Shown piece after piece: positions 45,721 through 57,119 of a DNA stretch of 64,000 nucleotides; the first letter of the stretch is position 1; each line of letters starts with the position of its first letter. The position numbers and the translations under genes were made by a program. The DNA lies in NCBI GenBank assembly GCA_022835595.1, contig BQUP01000001.1:2108001-2172000 (forward strand), in the 5' to 3' direction. Under the pieces are notes generated by a model. That model saw nothing but the letters and a program-made list of their open reading frames with translations. It did no database searches and was not told the origin of the DNA. Origin of the DNA: Cystobasidium ongulense. Its lineage: Eukaryota > Basidiomycota > Cystobasidiomycetes > Cystobasidiales > Cystobasidiaceae.

Positions 45721-46188
45721 CTACCTATCCTCGCTCGACTGACTTCGCTTCTGGCGCTTCTTGAACATGATTCTGCAGCCGCATTCTGTGCAACGGATGG
45801 GCTCTGGATGATGAGGGCAAGGCAATGTCGAGTCAGTGGACCATGTCAACGTATCTAGCCATTGGTTTGTGCTGGCAATGCAGTACCGCATCCAGCGAGC
45901 CATGTCTTGAAAAAGCTTGCTGAATGACGAGCGAGAAGGGCTCACCTTTTGGTCTGATTTCGTTGGTTGTGCCGCAGTCTGAGAGGGGTAAGGGAGAGTA
46001 TCAGTACTGACTGCTCTTGCGTGCGTGCTTGCTTGTGTCGAGTTGGCTCATGGCGCTACACACCTCCACACGAGTATTGCGAGGGCTGGTTGTTGGCGGA
46101 TGCTGGTGGAGGGTCGGAGTCAGCAGGTCGACCCGGACATGCGCGGACACAGCGAGCGGCACCCACCGGCAGTCTGGGCGTCGGCCAT
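45721..46188 (-). CDS. RPB12: RPB12 / RPABC4, shared small subunit of RNA polymerases I, II and III
   Basis: Zinc-binding subunit common to all three nuclear RNA polymerases. Four small exons join in phase. Exon 1 starts at 46188 (MADAQTA). Exon 2 gives ASANNQPSQYSCG. Exon 3 gives DCGTTNEIRPK. Exon 4 gives EPIRCTECGCRIMFKKRQKR and a short tail ending SSEDR. The two CX2C pairs (CGDC and CTEC) bind one zinc, and IRC.ECGxRI is diagnostic for the family. The product is about 60 residues. It sits divergently from the first Cas1 gene and head-to-tail with SSU72. Confidence 0.93.
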
Positions 46189-46703
46189 GGTGGATGGCAG
46201 TGTGTTCTGATGTGGTCAGTGTCGCTGTCGAGTCGTGTGCTGTCAGAGCAGCAATGCTGGTTCGATTGCCTTTTTGTGCATGCAAGACAGTCACCATTTA
46301 TCATACACTGCTACTCCTACAAGGTATAGCTGGCATACACCACACCAACCACTGAGTCATGGCAACTCTACTACTGCCAACCACCATCGCATGCCATTGA
46401 ATTACTCCACAGCACAAGTAAGTTGGCTGTCGCCTCTCATGCCACAGCTCGATCGCGTCTACGGTATAGCTGGAGAAGTAAAGTATCGTCGATAGTGCAT
46501 GCCTCTGGACAACCGAAGTTACTGAACACCGGCGCAAGCTGGGCCTTAATTCATCAGAAACCAACACATCAACGCGCCTACTCCTGCTTCAGCTCTGTCC
46601 GACACCCTCGACCCGCTCGCTACAGGTCTCGCTCGCTCGCTCGCTCTTGAGAGGTGACAGTCCCATCTGTCAGATCCCAATTCATAGCCGTGCGACAACC
46701 ACC
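46189..46703. promoter_or_regulatory. Divergent upstream region, RPB12 and first Cas1 gene
   Basis: About 515 bp separating two divergent starts. It contains a short tetranucleotide run (about four CTCG units near 46628-46645) about 60 bp before the Cas1 start codon, probably in its leader. No gene seen. Confidence 0.5.
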
Positions 46704-49621
46704 ATGAGCTCCGAAAAGCCTACAATGTCAGCGAGCAACGCGAAAAAGACACAGAGCACCTTCAAGTGGCTCCGCAATGCACTTCCTGCCTTTCATTGCA
46801 TACTCATCGGAATCGCCTTTACCCTCGCGACTTTCCGCTTCTTCGTGACGGGTGAGTCGCCTTCGACGGCGTGATAGATACAAGATACTAACGGACTTGC
46901 TCGACAGACGCCAACGACAAGTACAAATGCAATGCAATGCTCAACGACGGGCAATGGCTAGATGAAGGCTTATCGGGCCCAAAAGTACTCTCAAACTGGC
47001 AGCCAGACGGATGCATGATGCAAAAGTACGACTATAACAAGATCGTATCCTGTCTTTCAGGTAGAACTCTGGTCTTTTCGGGAGATTCTATCGTTCGAAG
47101 AAATTACTTTAGAATCATCAACATGCTAGATCCGAAATACGATACAGGACGATTATATAGAGAAGGGAAACATCGAGATTATAGTGTTCTTGCTGGTGGT
47201 GTTGAATTACAATTCACCTGGGATCCATATTTGAATGGAACAAGAACGAACAATATCCTCCAGCGACGTGATATAAGTCATAAAAATGGTGCTCGTCCTG
47301 CAATGGTAATTATGGGTACTGGATTATGGGAATTACAGACTCTGGGGGAACAAGCACAGGAGAAATATATTGAAGCTATAGATCGTATCATAGATGCGAC
47401 AGGGCCAAAAGCAGCAAATAGACCACCTATAGCAGATGAGGTAATCCTAATTCCAGTTGAACATACAAACGCAATCAAATTACCAGCACATAAAGCAAAA
47501 GAAATGTCAAATCCGAATATAGATGCTCTAAATAATGAATTAAGAAAAAGACTACCACCATATAAATCTTCCACTATATCAGATTTATCAGTTTTATACG
47601 CTTTAAATAGATTGGTTGATTCTCCTTTAGCAGTACATCATACTACTGATGGTGTTCATTATGATCCGGCTATAGTAGAAACTCAAATCAATCTTATGCT
47701 CAATTTGAGGTGTAATGATGTTATGCCCAAGAAGTTCCCTTTCGATACTACTTGCTGTATGCAATACCCGGCTCCGAATTGGCTTCAAACTGTTATCATC
47801 CTCTTCGCTTTAATATGGGCGCCTCTCGGTACACATTACTACGCTTCAAGTGAGTACCTTTCTTTACCCCAACATACCTCTTTGATTCATACTAAATTAT
47901 CCTTCCTTGGCATGTTCTTTTCTCAGATGGTCGACCTTTCTATTCCCGTTTCTTCCCTGCACAACATATTCTAATACCAATGACAATATTCGGATTTTCT
48001 TGCGTTTTCATGTATTTCACAGATAGAACATCACTCTACCTCAAAATACAAAAACAATTCGAGTTTTGGCCTTTTACTATTGCTATGGTATTAGCTTTAG
48101 CTCTTGGTTTATTAACTATGAAAAAACCTGAAAAGGATTTGGGTTTCTTGAATCGTGATCAGACTGATGAGGTGAGATTTTTTTTGGGATAGTATTAGCA
48201 TTGAAATTGATCAACCTACTGATATACTTTTATTCTGTCTTCTCGTATCGTATATAGTGGAAAGGCTGGATGCAGATCGCTATCCTGATCTACCATTATT
48301 ATCTGGCTAGTCGGATATCCGGTGTCTATAACCCTATCCGCGTATTGGTCGCTTCAGTAAGAGCACCCTACCTCCCTTTAGCTTTTTCAATTAAAGAATA
48401 CACACACTAATGACATCTCTGCAGTACCTCTTCATGTCCGGCTACGGACATTTCTTCTTCTACTACAAGAAAGCGGACTATGGTCTAGCACGAGTTGCCG
48501 GCGTTCTAGTCCGATTGAACCTGCTTACACTCGCTCTGGCATACATCCAAGATACGGACTATCTAAGCTACTACTTCTCACCACTCGTTACACTATGGTT
48601 TGGAATCATCTGGGTAACGATGTATGTCGGCTACAATCACAACAAGAAACTTGCCTTTATGCTAGCAAAGATTGCAATCTCAGCAGCTCTTACAGCCGCT
48701 TTCCATTTGAATGGCAAACCACTTCAACTAGTATTTGGAGTATTCAACATGATTTTTAATACAGAATGGAATTATAAAGAATGGAACTTTAGGGTCACTT
48801 TAGATATGTATATCGTTTATATTGGTATGTTAGCTGCTTTATTGTTCATTAAGATTCAAGAAGAAAAAATTTGGGAAAGATCTTGGTGGCCTAGAATTAG
48901 AACTACAAGTTACTTATTATCTATACTTGGACTTGGAGGATATTTTGCTTTTGAATTAAGATACAATAAATTTGAATATAATCAATATCATCCTTATGTT
49001 TCTTTTATCCCTGTACTTTCTTTTATAGTACTTAGAAATGCGACTCCTTTGTTAAGATCAACTTCTTCGAGGGCTTATATTTGGATCGGTCAATGGTAAG
49101 CGAAACACAAGTCTTTTAAGAAGCATTTTCAGTACCAAGCAAGCTGACTGAACCTTCTCTCGAACTTGTATAGCTCGCTCGAAACTTTCATATGTCAATT
49201 CCACCTCTGGCTCGCTGGCGATACCAAAGGTCTACTCGTATTACTACCCTGGCCTCGACTACGATTCCTCAACATGATCTTCACAACTCTAATCTTCCTC
49301 TTCGTATCGAATCAAATCGCTATTTCAACAGGCCAACTTACAGACTGGATAATAGGGAAGCAACCTAAGAAACCAGCTGCTACACTACCTTCTTCATCCA
49401 CAATGGGAGGAGCACAATACGTACCTCTGGCTACTATGAATGCCGATTCAACGACGGTGGATGGATTAGAGGAAGAGATCAAGCCTATTCCTTCGAAAAT
49501 GGACAATCTGCTTGCGAATCTAAAGTTTAGATGCGCGCTTTTCATGGGATTGATTTGGGTCATTAATCTCCTTTATCCGAGCTATCATGCTTCTCAAGGT
49601 CACCTCTTACCAACGCATTAG
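46704..49621 (+). CDS. Cas1-type polysaccharide O-acetyltransferase, copy 1
   Basis: Membrane enzyme of the Cas1/CASD1 family, needed in Cryptococcus for O-acetylation of capsule glucuronoxylomannan, acting in the Golgi. It starts at 46704 ([12 protein letters not shown]). A signal-anchor helix ([19 protein letters not shown]) is followed by a lumenal PC-esterase domain: [18 protein letters not shown] holds the GDS Ser, and [10 protein letters not shown] the Asp/His pair. The multi-helix acyltransferase part begins [19 protein letters not shown] and contains the family motif [15 protein letters not shown], then [20 protein letters not shown]. It ends GHLLPTH. Six or so exons. From about 47120 codons become AT-rich. 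First of three tandem copies in the same orientation. Confidence 0.93.
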
Positions 49622-50207
49622 TCTGCATACGGCTATGCACGTGATTCGATATCGTATATGCTGGCTGGTATCACAAGCCGTTTGAATAACAGTATAATGC
49701 TCGAAGATTAGGGCGCTCAAGCTCAGAGTCCCTTCGTAGAATACCGAGCTCAAAGTAAATACGTATATAGGGAGTATGTTTGATCGGTGTCAATTATATG
49801 TTTATAGAAGTACGCGAAGATTGCAGATAGAACCTGAAGGTCAGTTTGCATACAATAAATCAGCAACCAATTCGTTACAGCCTTTATAGATGAATGCAGA
49901 TGGTTTAGCCGTGCCTTTGCTTGGAAGTCGGGCCTTTTACATTGCTTAAGGCATGTATACGATGTTAGAAGTTGGAATTTCGTCTGCCGACGCCGATCAC
50001 GCGTTGAAGCTTCAGCTCCCGAACCAGGCCTTCTGCGTAATAAAGTCTGCTCCCAGTCTTTCTTTCTCTCGACTTTGTTTGACCGCAATCAGTACCTGTA
50101 CACGATCTTTCTTATCCCACTCCGCTTTCGCACCGCTGCGAGCTTTTCCATGGTCGTTGGGTGAGAGATAGTCGGTGGACGAGTTGTCAGGCGCGCGCGT
50201 GGCGATT
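49622..50207. other. Spacer between Cas1 copies 1 and 2
   Basis: About 590 bp. The part just before copy 2 (around 50140-50180) resembles the part just before copy 3 (around 53754-53800), for example gcgagctttt-ccatggtcgtt against gcgagctttg-caatggtcgtt, so the promoter was copied along with the gene. No other gene. Confidence 0.55.
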
Positions 50208-53146
50208 ATGCAGGCTACCATCGAAAGCAAGAAGACAGAGTCAAGATACACCAGATACAGTAAATACCTACCTGCTTTCCACTGTCTGCTCATCGGAATA
50301 GCATTCACGCTCGCGTCCTTTCGCTTCCTCGTTACTGGTAGGTCGTTAGACTTCGTACTTTTCCATTGTCTGCCAGTCTCTCATACACGCGACGACGAAC
50401 CGAAAGAGCCCTATTACAGTAGGTGCAAAACAAGCAGTCCATAGCTGATTAGGCTTCTTGATTTTCAGATGTCAACGATAGACACAAATGCAATGCTATG
50501 CTCAATGATGGACAATGGCTAGATGGAGGTTTGTCAAGTCCGAATGCTCTAGCAAATTGGCAACCCGATGGATGCATGCTACGACGTTATGATTCCAAAA
50601 CGATAACATCGTGTTTGAAAGGGAGAACTGTCGTTTTTGCTGGCGATTCCATAATCCGAAGAATCTATTATGCAACTCTCCAAATAATGGATCCCGAATA
50701 CGATGTAGCCGCTTTGCAGAACGCCGGCAACCATGATGATATGGATATACTGCTTGGCGATGTACGCTTACAATTCACCTGGGACACGTACCTGAATCAC
50801 TCTAGAACGATAGATATCTTGGAAAGACGCGACACTTCACAACAAAATGGAAGTATACCTGCACTGGTAATTATGGGGACTGGCATCCATGAACTTTCAG
50901 TTTATGGCACGGAAGAAGGAGCAACTCTGTACTCCGACGCTATAGACAGGATAGTCAAAGCAACTCGACCGACATCCAACATTTTTGGCCAAAGGCCAAT
51001 AGCGGATGAATTCATTCTGCTCCCAGTGGAGCATACTATTCAAGCTAGGCTTAGCCATGGCAGGCAACCGAAAATGCAGAATTCTTTTATCGACGCCTTC
51101 AATGCAGGCTTGAGGCAAAAGCTGCCTCCATATACGTCATCCGAAGTTTCAGATGTTTCCGTGCTCTATTCTATCAACAGGCTTGTCGATACTCCTGCTG
51201 TGCTCAGTCACACTACAGATGGATTACACTTCGACAACGCTATTACTCAAACTCAAATCAACCTCATGCTCAACCTCCGATGTAATGATGTCCTGCCCAA
51301 GGAATTCCCATTCGACGCAACTTGCTGCATGCATTATCCTGCTCCAAACTGGCTACAAGCGGTCATGATTTTGTTTGCTTTCATATGGGCTCCCCTGGGT
51401 CTACATTACTACGCTTCTAGTAGGTGAACGACTTTACAACTTGGACAGAGTTCGTGCAGCGATTCTGATCCTCATCGTTCGTATAGACAGGCGACCCTTC
51501 TATTCACGTTTCTTCCCACCTCAACACGTCCTTGTTCCATTGACAATCTTCGGTTGCTCTTGCGTGTTCTTGTATTTGGCAGATAGAACCTCTCTCTTCC
51601 TTAAGATCCAAAAACAATTCGATATTTGGCAATTTACTGTTGCTATGGTACTAGCCTTAGTGGTAGGGTTGGTATCTCTGAAACGTTCAGAGAAAGATCC
51701 AGGGCTTTTGAACCGTGATCAGACGGACGAAGTGAGTTACTGCTGACAAGGTCTGGAGACTCTTAGACGTTTTGCTGATTTTACAAATATTTCGTCTGGA
51801 ACAGTGGAAAGGCTGGATGCAGGTTGTTATCCTTATTTATCATTACTACCAAGCGAGCAAAATATCTGGCGTGTACAACCCTATACGAGTACTCGTTGCT
51901 GCTGTGAGTCGATCTCTTCCACTTCTACTTACATGGTATACATACTGATTAGCTTCTGCAGTATCTGTTCATGTCGGGTTATGGCCACTTTTTCTTCTAC
52001 TACCAGAAAGCAGACTACGGTTTAGCACGTGTTGCCAGTGTTCTTATCCGATTGAACCTGCTTACACTATCTTTAGCGTACCTTCAAGACACAGATTATT
52101 TAAGCTACTATTTCACTCCTCTTGTTACTCTATGGTTCGGAATAATCTGGGTGACAATGTGGATTGGGAACCAGTATAATGCAAAACTTCCTTTCATATT
52201 AGGGAAGATCATCACTTCAGCAGCTCTTACAGCTGCCTTCCATTTAAGCGGCAAACCACTCCAGACTGTTTTCGGCGTTTTCAATACGATCTTCAACACG
52301 GAATGGAATTATGAAGAATGGAACTTTAGAGTCACTCTCGATATGTATGTCGTTTACTTCGGGATGTTAGGTGCTTTACTGTTCATTAAGATTCAGGAAG
52401 GTAAAGTCTCTGACAGATTGTGGTGGCCAAGGATTAGGTCTTTAAGTTATCTATTATCTGTTCTTGGACTTGTGGGATACTTTGCTTTCGAATTGAGATA
52501 TAATAAGTTTGAATATAACCAGTATCATCCGTATATCTCTTTCATTCCTATCCTATCGTTCGTTGTTCTGCGGAATGCGACACCTGCAATGCGGTCGACC
52601 TCTTCAAGGGCATTCATTTGGATCGGGAAATGGTAAGTCGGCTTTTTCGGGTTGTCCGAATTCATGTGTGAAAGCTTATTTCATGGGGTTTTTACTCGCA
52701 GCTCGCTGGAGACTTTCATCTGCCAATTCCATCTCTGGCTAGCTGGAGATACGAAGGGTCTGCTCGTCGTGTTGCCATGGCCACGCCTACGATTCCTCAA
52801 TATGGTCTTCACTACTCTTATCTTCCTCTTTATCTCAAACCAACTTGCGGTGGCGACAGGCCATATCACAGACTGGATTTTGGGCAGGCAACCAAAGACC
52901 CAAACGATGGCTGCGCCATCTTTTTCGCAAGAAGCGCAATATTTGCCTTTGGGAAGTATCAATCGCGCATTACCGGGTGAAGATGTTCAAACGGAGAAAA
53001 TCGAAACGCCAGTCCTGTCGAGACTGGATAGGCTGTTTGCTAATCTACAATTCCGATGTGCTCTGTTCATGGGCTTGATCTGGATAATGAATCTGGTCTA
53101 CCCGAGTTCTGCCACATCGGAAGGTCCCCCTCAGCCGACGCATTAG
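50208..53146 (+). CDS. Cas1-type polysaccharide O-acetyltransferase, copy 2
   Basis: Same architecture as copy 1. It starts at 50208 ([20 protein letters not shown]) with a signal-anchor ([19 protein letters not shown]). The esterase residues are intact ([24 protein letters not shown]). The membrane part shows [20 protein letters not shown] and [20 protein letters not shown] and ends SEGPPQPTH. Closer to copy 3 than to copy 1 in the lumenal domain. The helical stretch [20 protein letters not shown] differs from both other copies. The last third of the acyltransferase part, including an intron, is almost identical to copy 3. Confidence 0.92.
52420..52672 (+). repeat. Near-identical tract shared with Cas1 copy 3 (partner 56042-56294)
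   Basis: About 253 bp differing from 56042-56294 at only about three positions, though neighbouring coding sequence upstream is much more divergent. The tract includes silent codon positions and about 40 bp of intron, so selection on protein does not explain the identity. Confidence 0.85.
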
Positions 53147-53854
53147 CGCCATGTATGTCTGTAAGTAGTTCAAGGACATGTTTGTATAAGTGTTTACTTA
53201 GTATAGGTAGATAGATAAAAGTGTTACTTAAGTGCCATGATTTCGAATAGGGTTTCAAGCAGTCTGCTTAGTTTAATGGCTTGAAATTAGAACACTCAAG
53301 CTCAAGTTTACATACGTAGAATGTTCAGACCTGGTGTATAGCAGAAGTTGTGTGATCTGTGTCGTTTCACGTTTAGGGGAATTTGTGAATACTGTAGATA
53401 GAAGCCTCGGGTCAGATGCATATGCCTTACATGGCAAACCTTTTTTTTTGTAATAACACTCCTTCTGACTGCCTGCAAACGATACAGTCATACTTGGAGG
53501 TCAGTCTTTGAACATTGAAGAAAATCGTGGCTGCAGGGCAATGCAGTGTTAGTAGTCGGATCTTCTCGGTGTCGCCTATCCCACGCGGGCGCGCTCTTTA
53601 AAAGTGCCAGGCCGGCCTGTCAGCGCGAAGATCTCGCATTCCATTGATGTTTTCTTTTCAGGCCTGAATTCTTGGGAATACCTCCACTAACTGAAACTTA
53701 CTGGTAGCACTCTCTCTCATCTCGAGACCCTTCTCTCTTTCCTTCGCGCAGCTGCGAGCTTTGCAATGGTCGTTTATTCGTGAGAGATGGACGTCTGCAT
53801 TTGGACGCGTTGATCGACAGAAGCACGCGTGTCACGTTGATGCAGCTGTAAGCT
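53147..53854. other. Spacer between Cas1 copies 2 and 3
   Basis: About 710 bp. It holds the copied promoter-like segment near 53754-53800 described for the preceding spacer, and a short T run near 53442. No gene seen. Confidence 0.55.
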
Positions 53855-56768
53855 ATGTCCAAAAGCAGCAAGATGGAGTCCAAATACACTCGATTCAGTG
53901 GTTACCTACCTGCCATACATTGTCTACTCATCGGACTAGCATTCACGCTCGCGTCCTTTCGGTTTTTCTTCACCGGTAGGTGATTTCAACTCTCCTCTAT
54001 ACACGCGCCGCCGAACCGAAAGGGCCGGGCCCTCAGGTGCAAATAAAAGATACCGACTACCATAGCTGATTATGCTTCTTAATCTTCAGATGTCAGCGAT
54101 AGACACAAATGCAATGCTATGCTCAACGACGGACAATGGCTAGATGAAGGTTTATCAAGTCCAAATGCGCTAGCAAATTGGCAACCCGATGGTTGCATGC
54201 TACGAGATTACGACCCCACCACGGTAACATCCTGCTTAAAAGGCAAAACTGTTGTTTTTATTGGTGATTCAATAATCAGAAGAATCTACCATGCAACTCT
54301 CCAAATAATGGATCCCGAATATGATGTAGTCGCTTTGCAGAAAGCTAGCAAACACGAGGATATCGATATATTACTTGGCGATGTACGCTTCCAGTTCATT
54401 TGGGATTCGTTCCTGAACAAAAATAGAACGATAGATATCTTGGAAAGACGCGACATTTCACAACAAAATGGCACCAGACCGGCAATGGTAGTCGTGGGAA
54501 GTGGCCTGCACCAACTTACGAATTATGGCCCGGGAAGAGGCAGGGAGGTATTTTCTCAAGGTGTAGACATGATTGTCAACGCAACAGCCTCAACTTCCAA
54601 TATCTTTAACCCACCTTCTCCAATAGCGGACGAATTGATTCTGATTCCAGTAGAGAATGTGATTCCAGCTAAGCTCAACCCTAAGAGGCAAGAGAAAATG
54701 AAAAATCCTCTCATCGACACCTTCAACTCCAATTTGAGGCAGAAATTGCCGCCATACCCTTCAACCGAAGTTTCCGATATCTCGGTGCTCTATGCACTCA
54801 ATGAACTTATCAAAACTCCTGTTGCGGACAATCATACTGAAGACGGAATCCATTTCGATACTGCCATTACCAGAACTCAAATCAACCTCATGCTTAATCT
54901 ACGATGCAACGATGAACTCCCAAAAAAGTTCCCATTCGACGCAACTTGCTGCATGCGTTACCCTGCCCCTAATTGGCTACAATCTGTCATAATTATCCTT
55001 TCGTTCGTCTGGGCCCCCTTGGGTTTGCACTACTACGCTTCTAGTGGGTGGATCATTCGACAGTTTGATCAACTTGCATACAGCTATACTGATGTCCAAT
55101 ATTTCATATAGGGGGGCGACCTTTCTATTCCCGTTTCTTTCCAGCACAGCATGTTCTACTCTCGATGACAATCTTCGGTTGCTCGTGCGTATTTATGTAC
55201 ATAGCAGATAGAACGTCTCTTTTTCTCAAGATCCAGAAACAATTCGATTTCTGGCAATTTACTATTGCTATGATACTAGCCTTTGGAGTAGGCATGGTAT
55301 CTTTGAAGCGTTCCGAGGAGGACCCAGGGCTTCTGAACCGTGATCAGACAAACGAAGTGAGTTGATGCTTGCAAGGTCTGCAAACTAGCTGTCGTTTTGG
55401 TTAAGTTTTACGTTGTTCATCTTGAATAGTGGAAAGGCTGGATGCAGATTGTTATCCTCATCTATCATTACTATCATGCTAGTACAAGGTCGGGCCTATA
55501 CAATCCTATACGAGTGCTCGTTGCCGCAGTGAGTCGATTCCATGCACTTCTCAGATGGCATACATGCTGAATAGCTTCTGCAGTATCTGTTCATGTCGGG
55601 ATATGGCCACTTTTTCTTCTACTACAAGAAAGCAGATTACGGTTTAGCACGCGTTGCTGGCGTTCTGATTCGATTGAATCTGCTTGCAGTCACTTTAGCT
55701 TATCTCCAAGATACCGACTATCTGAGCTACTATTTCTCGCCACTTGTTACTCTATGGTTTGGAATCATATGGGTAACGATGTACATCGGCTACAATCACA
55801 ACAAGAAACTTCCCTTTATGCTAGCAAAGATCGCAGTCTCAGCAGCTCTTACAGCTGCCTTCCATCTGACCGGCAAACCGCTCCAGATGGTATTTGGACT
55901 CTTCAACACGATCTTCAATACAGCATGGAATTCTGAAGAATGGAATTTCAGAGTCACTCTCGATATGTATGTTGTCTACGTCGGGATGTTAGGTGCTTTA
56001 CTGTTCATCAAGATTCAGGAAGGCAAAATCTCTGACAGATCGTGGTGGCCAAGGATTAGGTCTTTAAGTTATCTATTATCTGTTCTTGGACTTGTGGGAT
56101 ATTTTGCTTTCGAATTGAGATATAATAAGTTTGAATATAACCAGTATCATCCGTATATCTCTTTCATTCCTATCCTATCGTTCGTTGTTCTTCGGAATGC
56201 GACACCTGCAATGCGGTCGACCTCTTCAAGGGCATTCATTTGGATCGGGAAATGGTAAGTCGGCTTTTTCGGGTTGTCTGAATTCATGTGTGAAGGCTTA
56301 TTTCATTGGGTATTTGCTTGCAGCTCGCTGGAGACTTTCATCTGCCAATTCCATCTCTGGCTAGCTGGAGATACGAAGGGCTTGCTCGTCTTGCTGCCAT
56401 GGCCACGCCTTCGGCTCCTAAACATGGTTTTCACTACCCTTGTTTTTCTCTTCGTCTCGAACCAACTTGCGATCGCGACAGGCAGTATCACAGACTGGAT
56501 TTTGCGCAAGGAGCCGAAGAAGCAGACGATGGATCTACCTTGTTCCTCAAAAGAAGCGCAATATCTTCCTCTGGAAGGCATTGAAGGCGCATCAAAAAAT
56601 GAAGATATCCAAGACGAGAAAAGTGAAGTGCCCGTCTCGTCGAGGTTGGATAGGCTGCTTGCCAGTATTGAATTCCGTTGTGCTCTGATTATGGGCTTGA
56701 TCTGGGTGATGAACCTGCTCTATCCGAGTTCTATCTCTTCGCAAGGTCACCTTCTGCCGACGCACTAG
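53855..56768 (+). CDS. Cas1-type polysaccharide O-acetyltransferase, copy 3
   Basis: Third tandem copy. It starts at 53855 ([18 protein letters not shown]); a start at the inner Met (MESKYTR) is also possible. The signal-anchor is [19 protein letters not shown]. Catalytic segments are intact ([24 protein letters not shown]). The membrane part carries [18 protein letters not shown], with Asn where copies 1 and 2 have Asp. The segment [20 protein letters not shown] resembles copy 1, while everything from about 56042 matches copy 2, so the gene looks mosaic. It ends GHLLPTH like copy 1. Function as for copy 1; partition of substrates between copies is unknown. Confidence 0.92.
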
Positions 56769-57119
56769 CGACTATATGTGTGTGTATGTAGTTTGTTGAA
56801 GTGGTGCATCGGTGTTTAGTTAATCAGTATAGGTAGAAGTGTGGTCAGATACAATGCTTCGGTATAGAATACATCGCATTCTGCTTCTTCACGTTTAGCT
56901 CTTCGTTCCGTAGCGGGTCGCGCCCACTATCAGAATTTCCTATCTGTCCTCACCATGCCATCTGTCCTCTTCTTGTCCTGCCTTACGGTTCTCTTGCTTT
57001 GTGGCATTATTTCCCGGTCAAATGCCGTCAGACTGCTCATCGTGTCGGTCGGCTCTGCTTTGTAAGAAGCAACTCGTTAACGGTCGTGCATCTCGTTCAG
57101 TACAGCATATACAGCAAGC
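56769..57119. other. Intergenic region, Cas1 copy 3 to HEL2
   Basis: About 350 bp between two plus-strand genes; no supported feature. Confidence 0.5.

Noticed and set aside
46704-56768. The triple repeat as an assembly duplication of one gene
   Set aside because: The copies differ at many amino-acid positions, in start regions and in spacers, so they are real separate genes; only one tract is near-identical.
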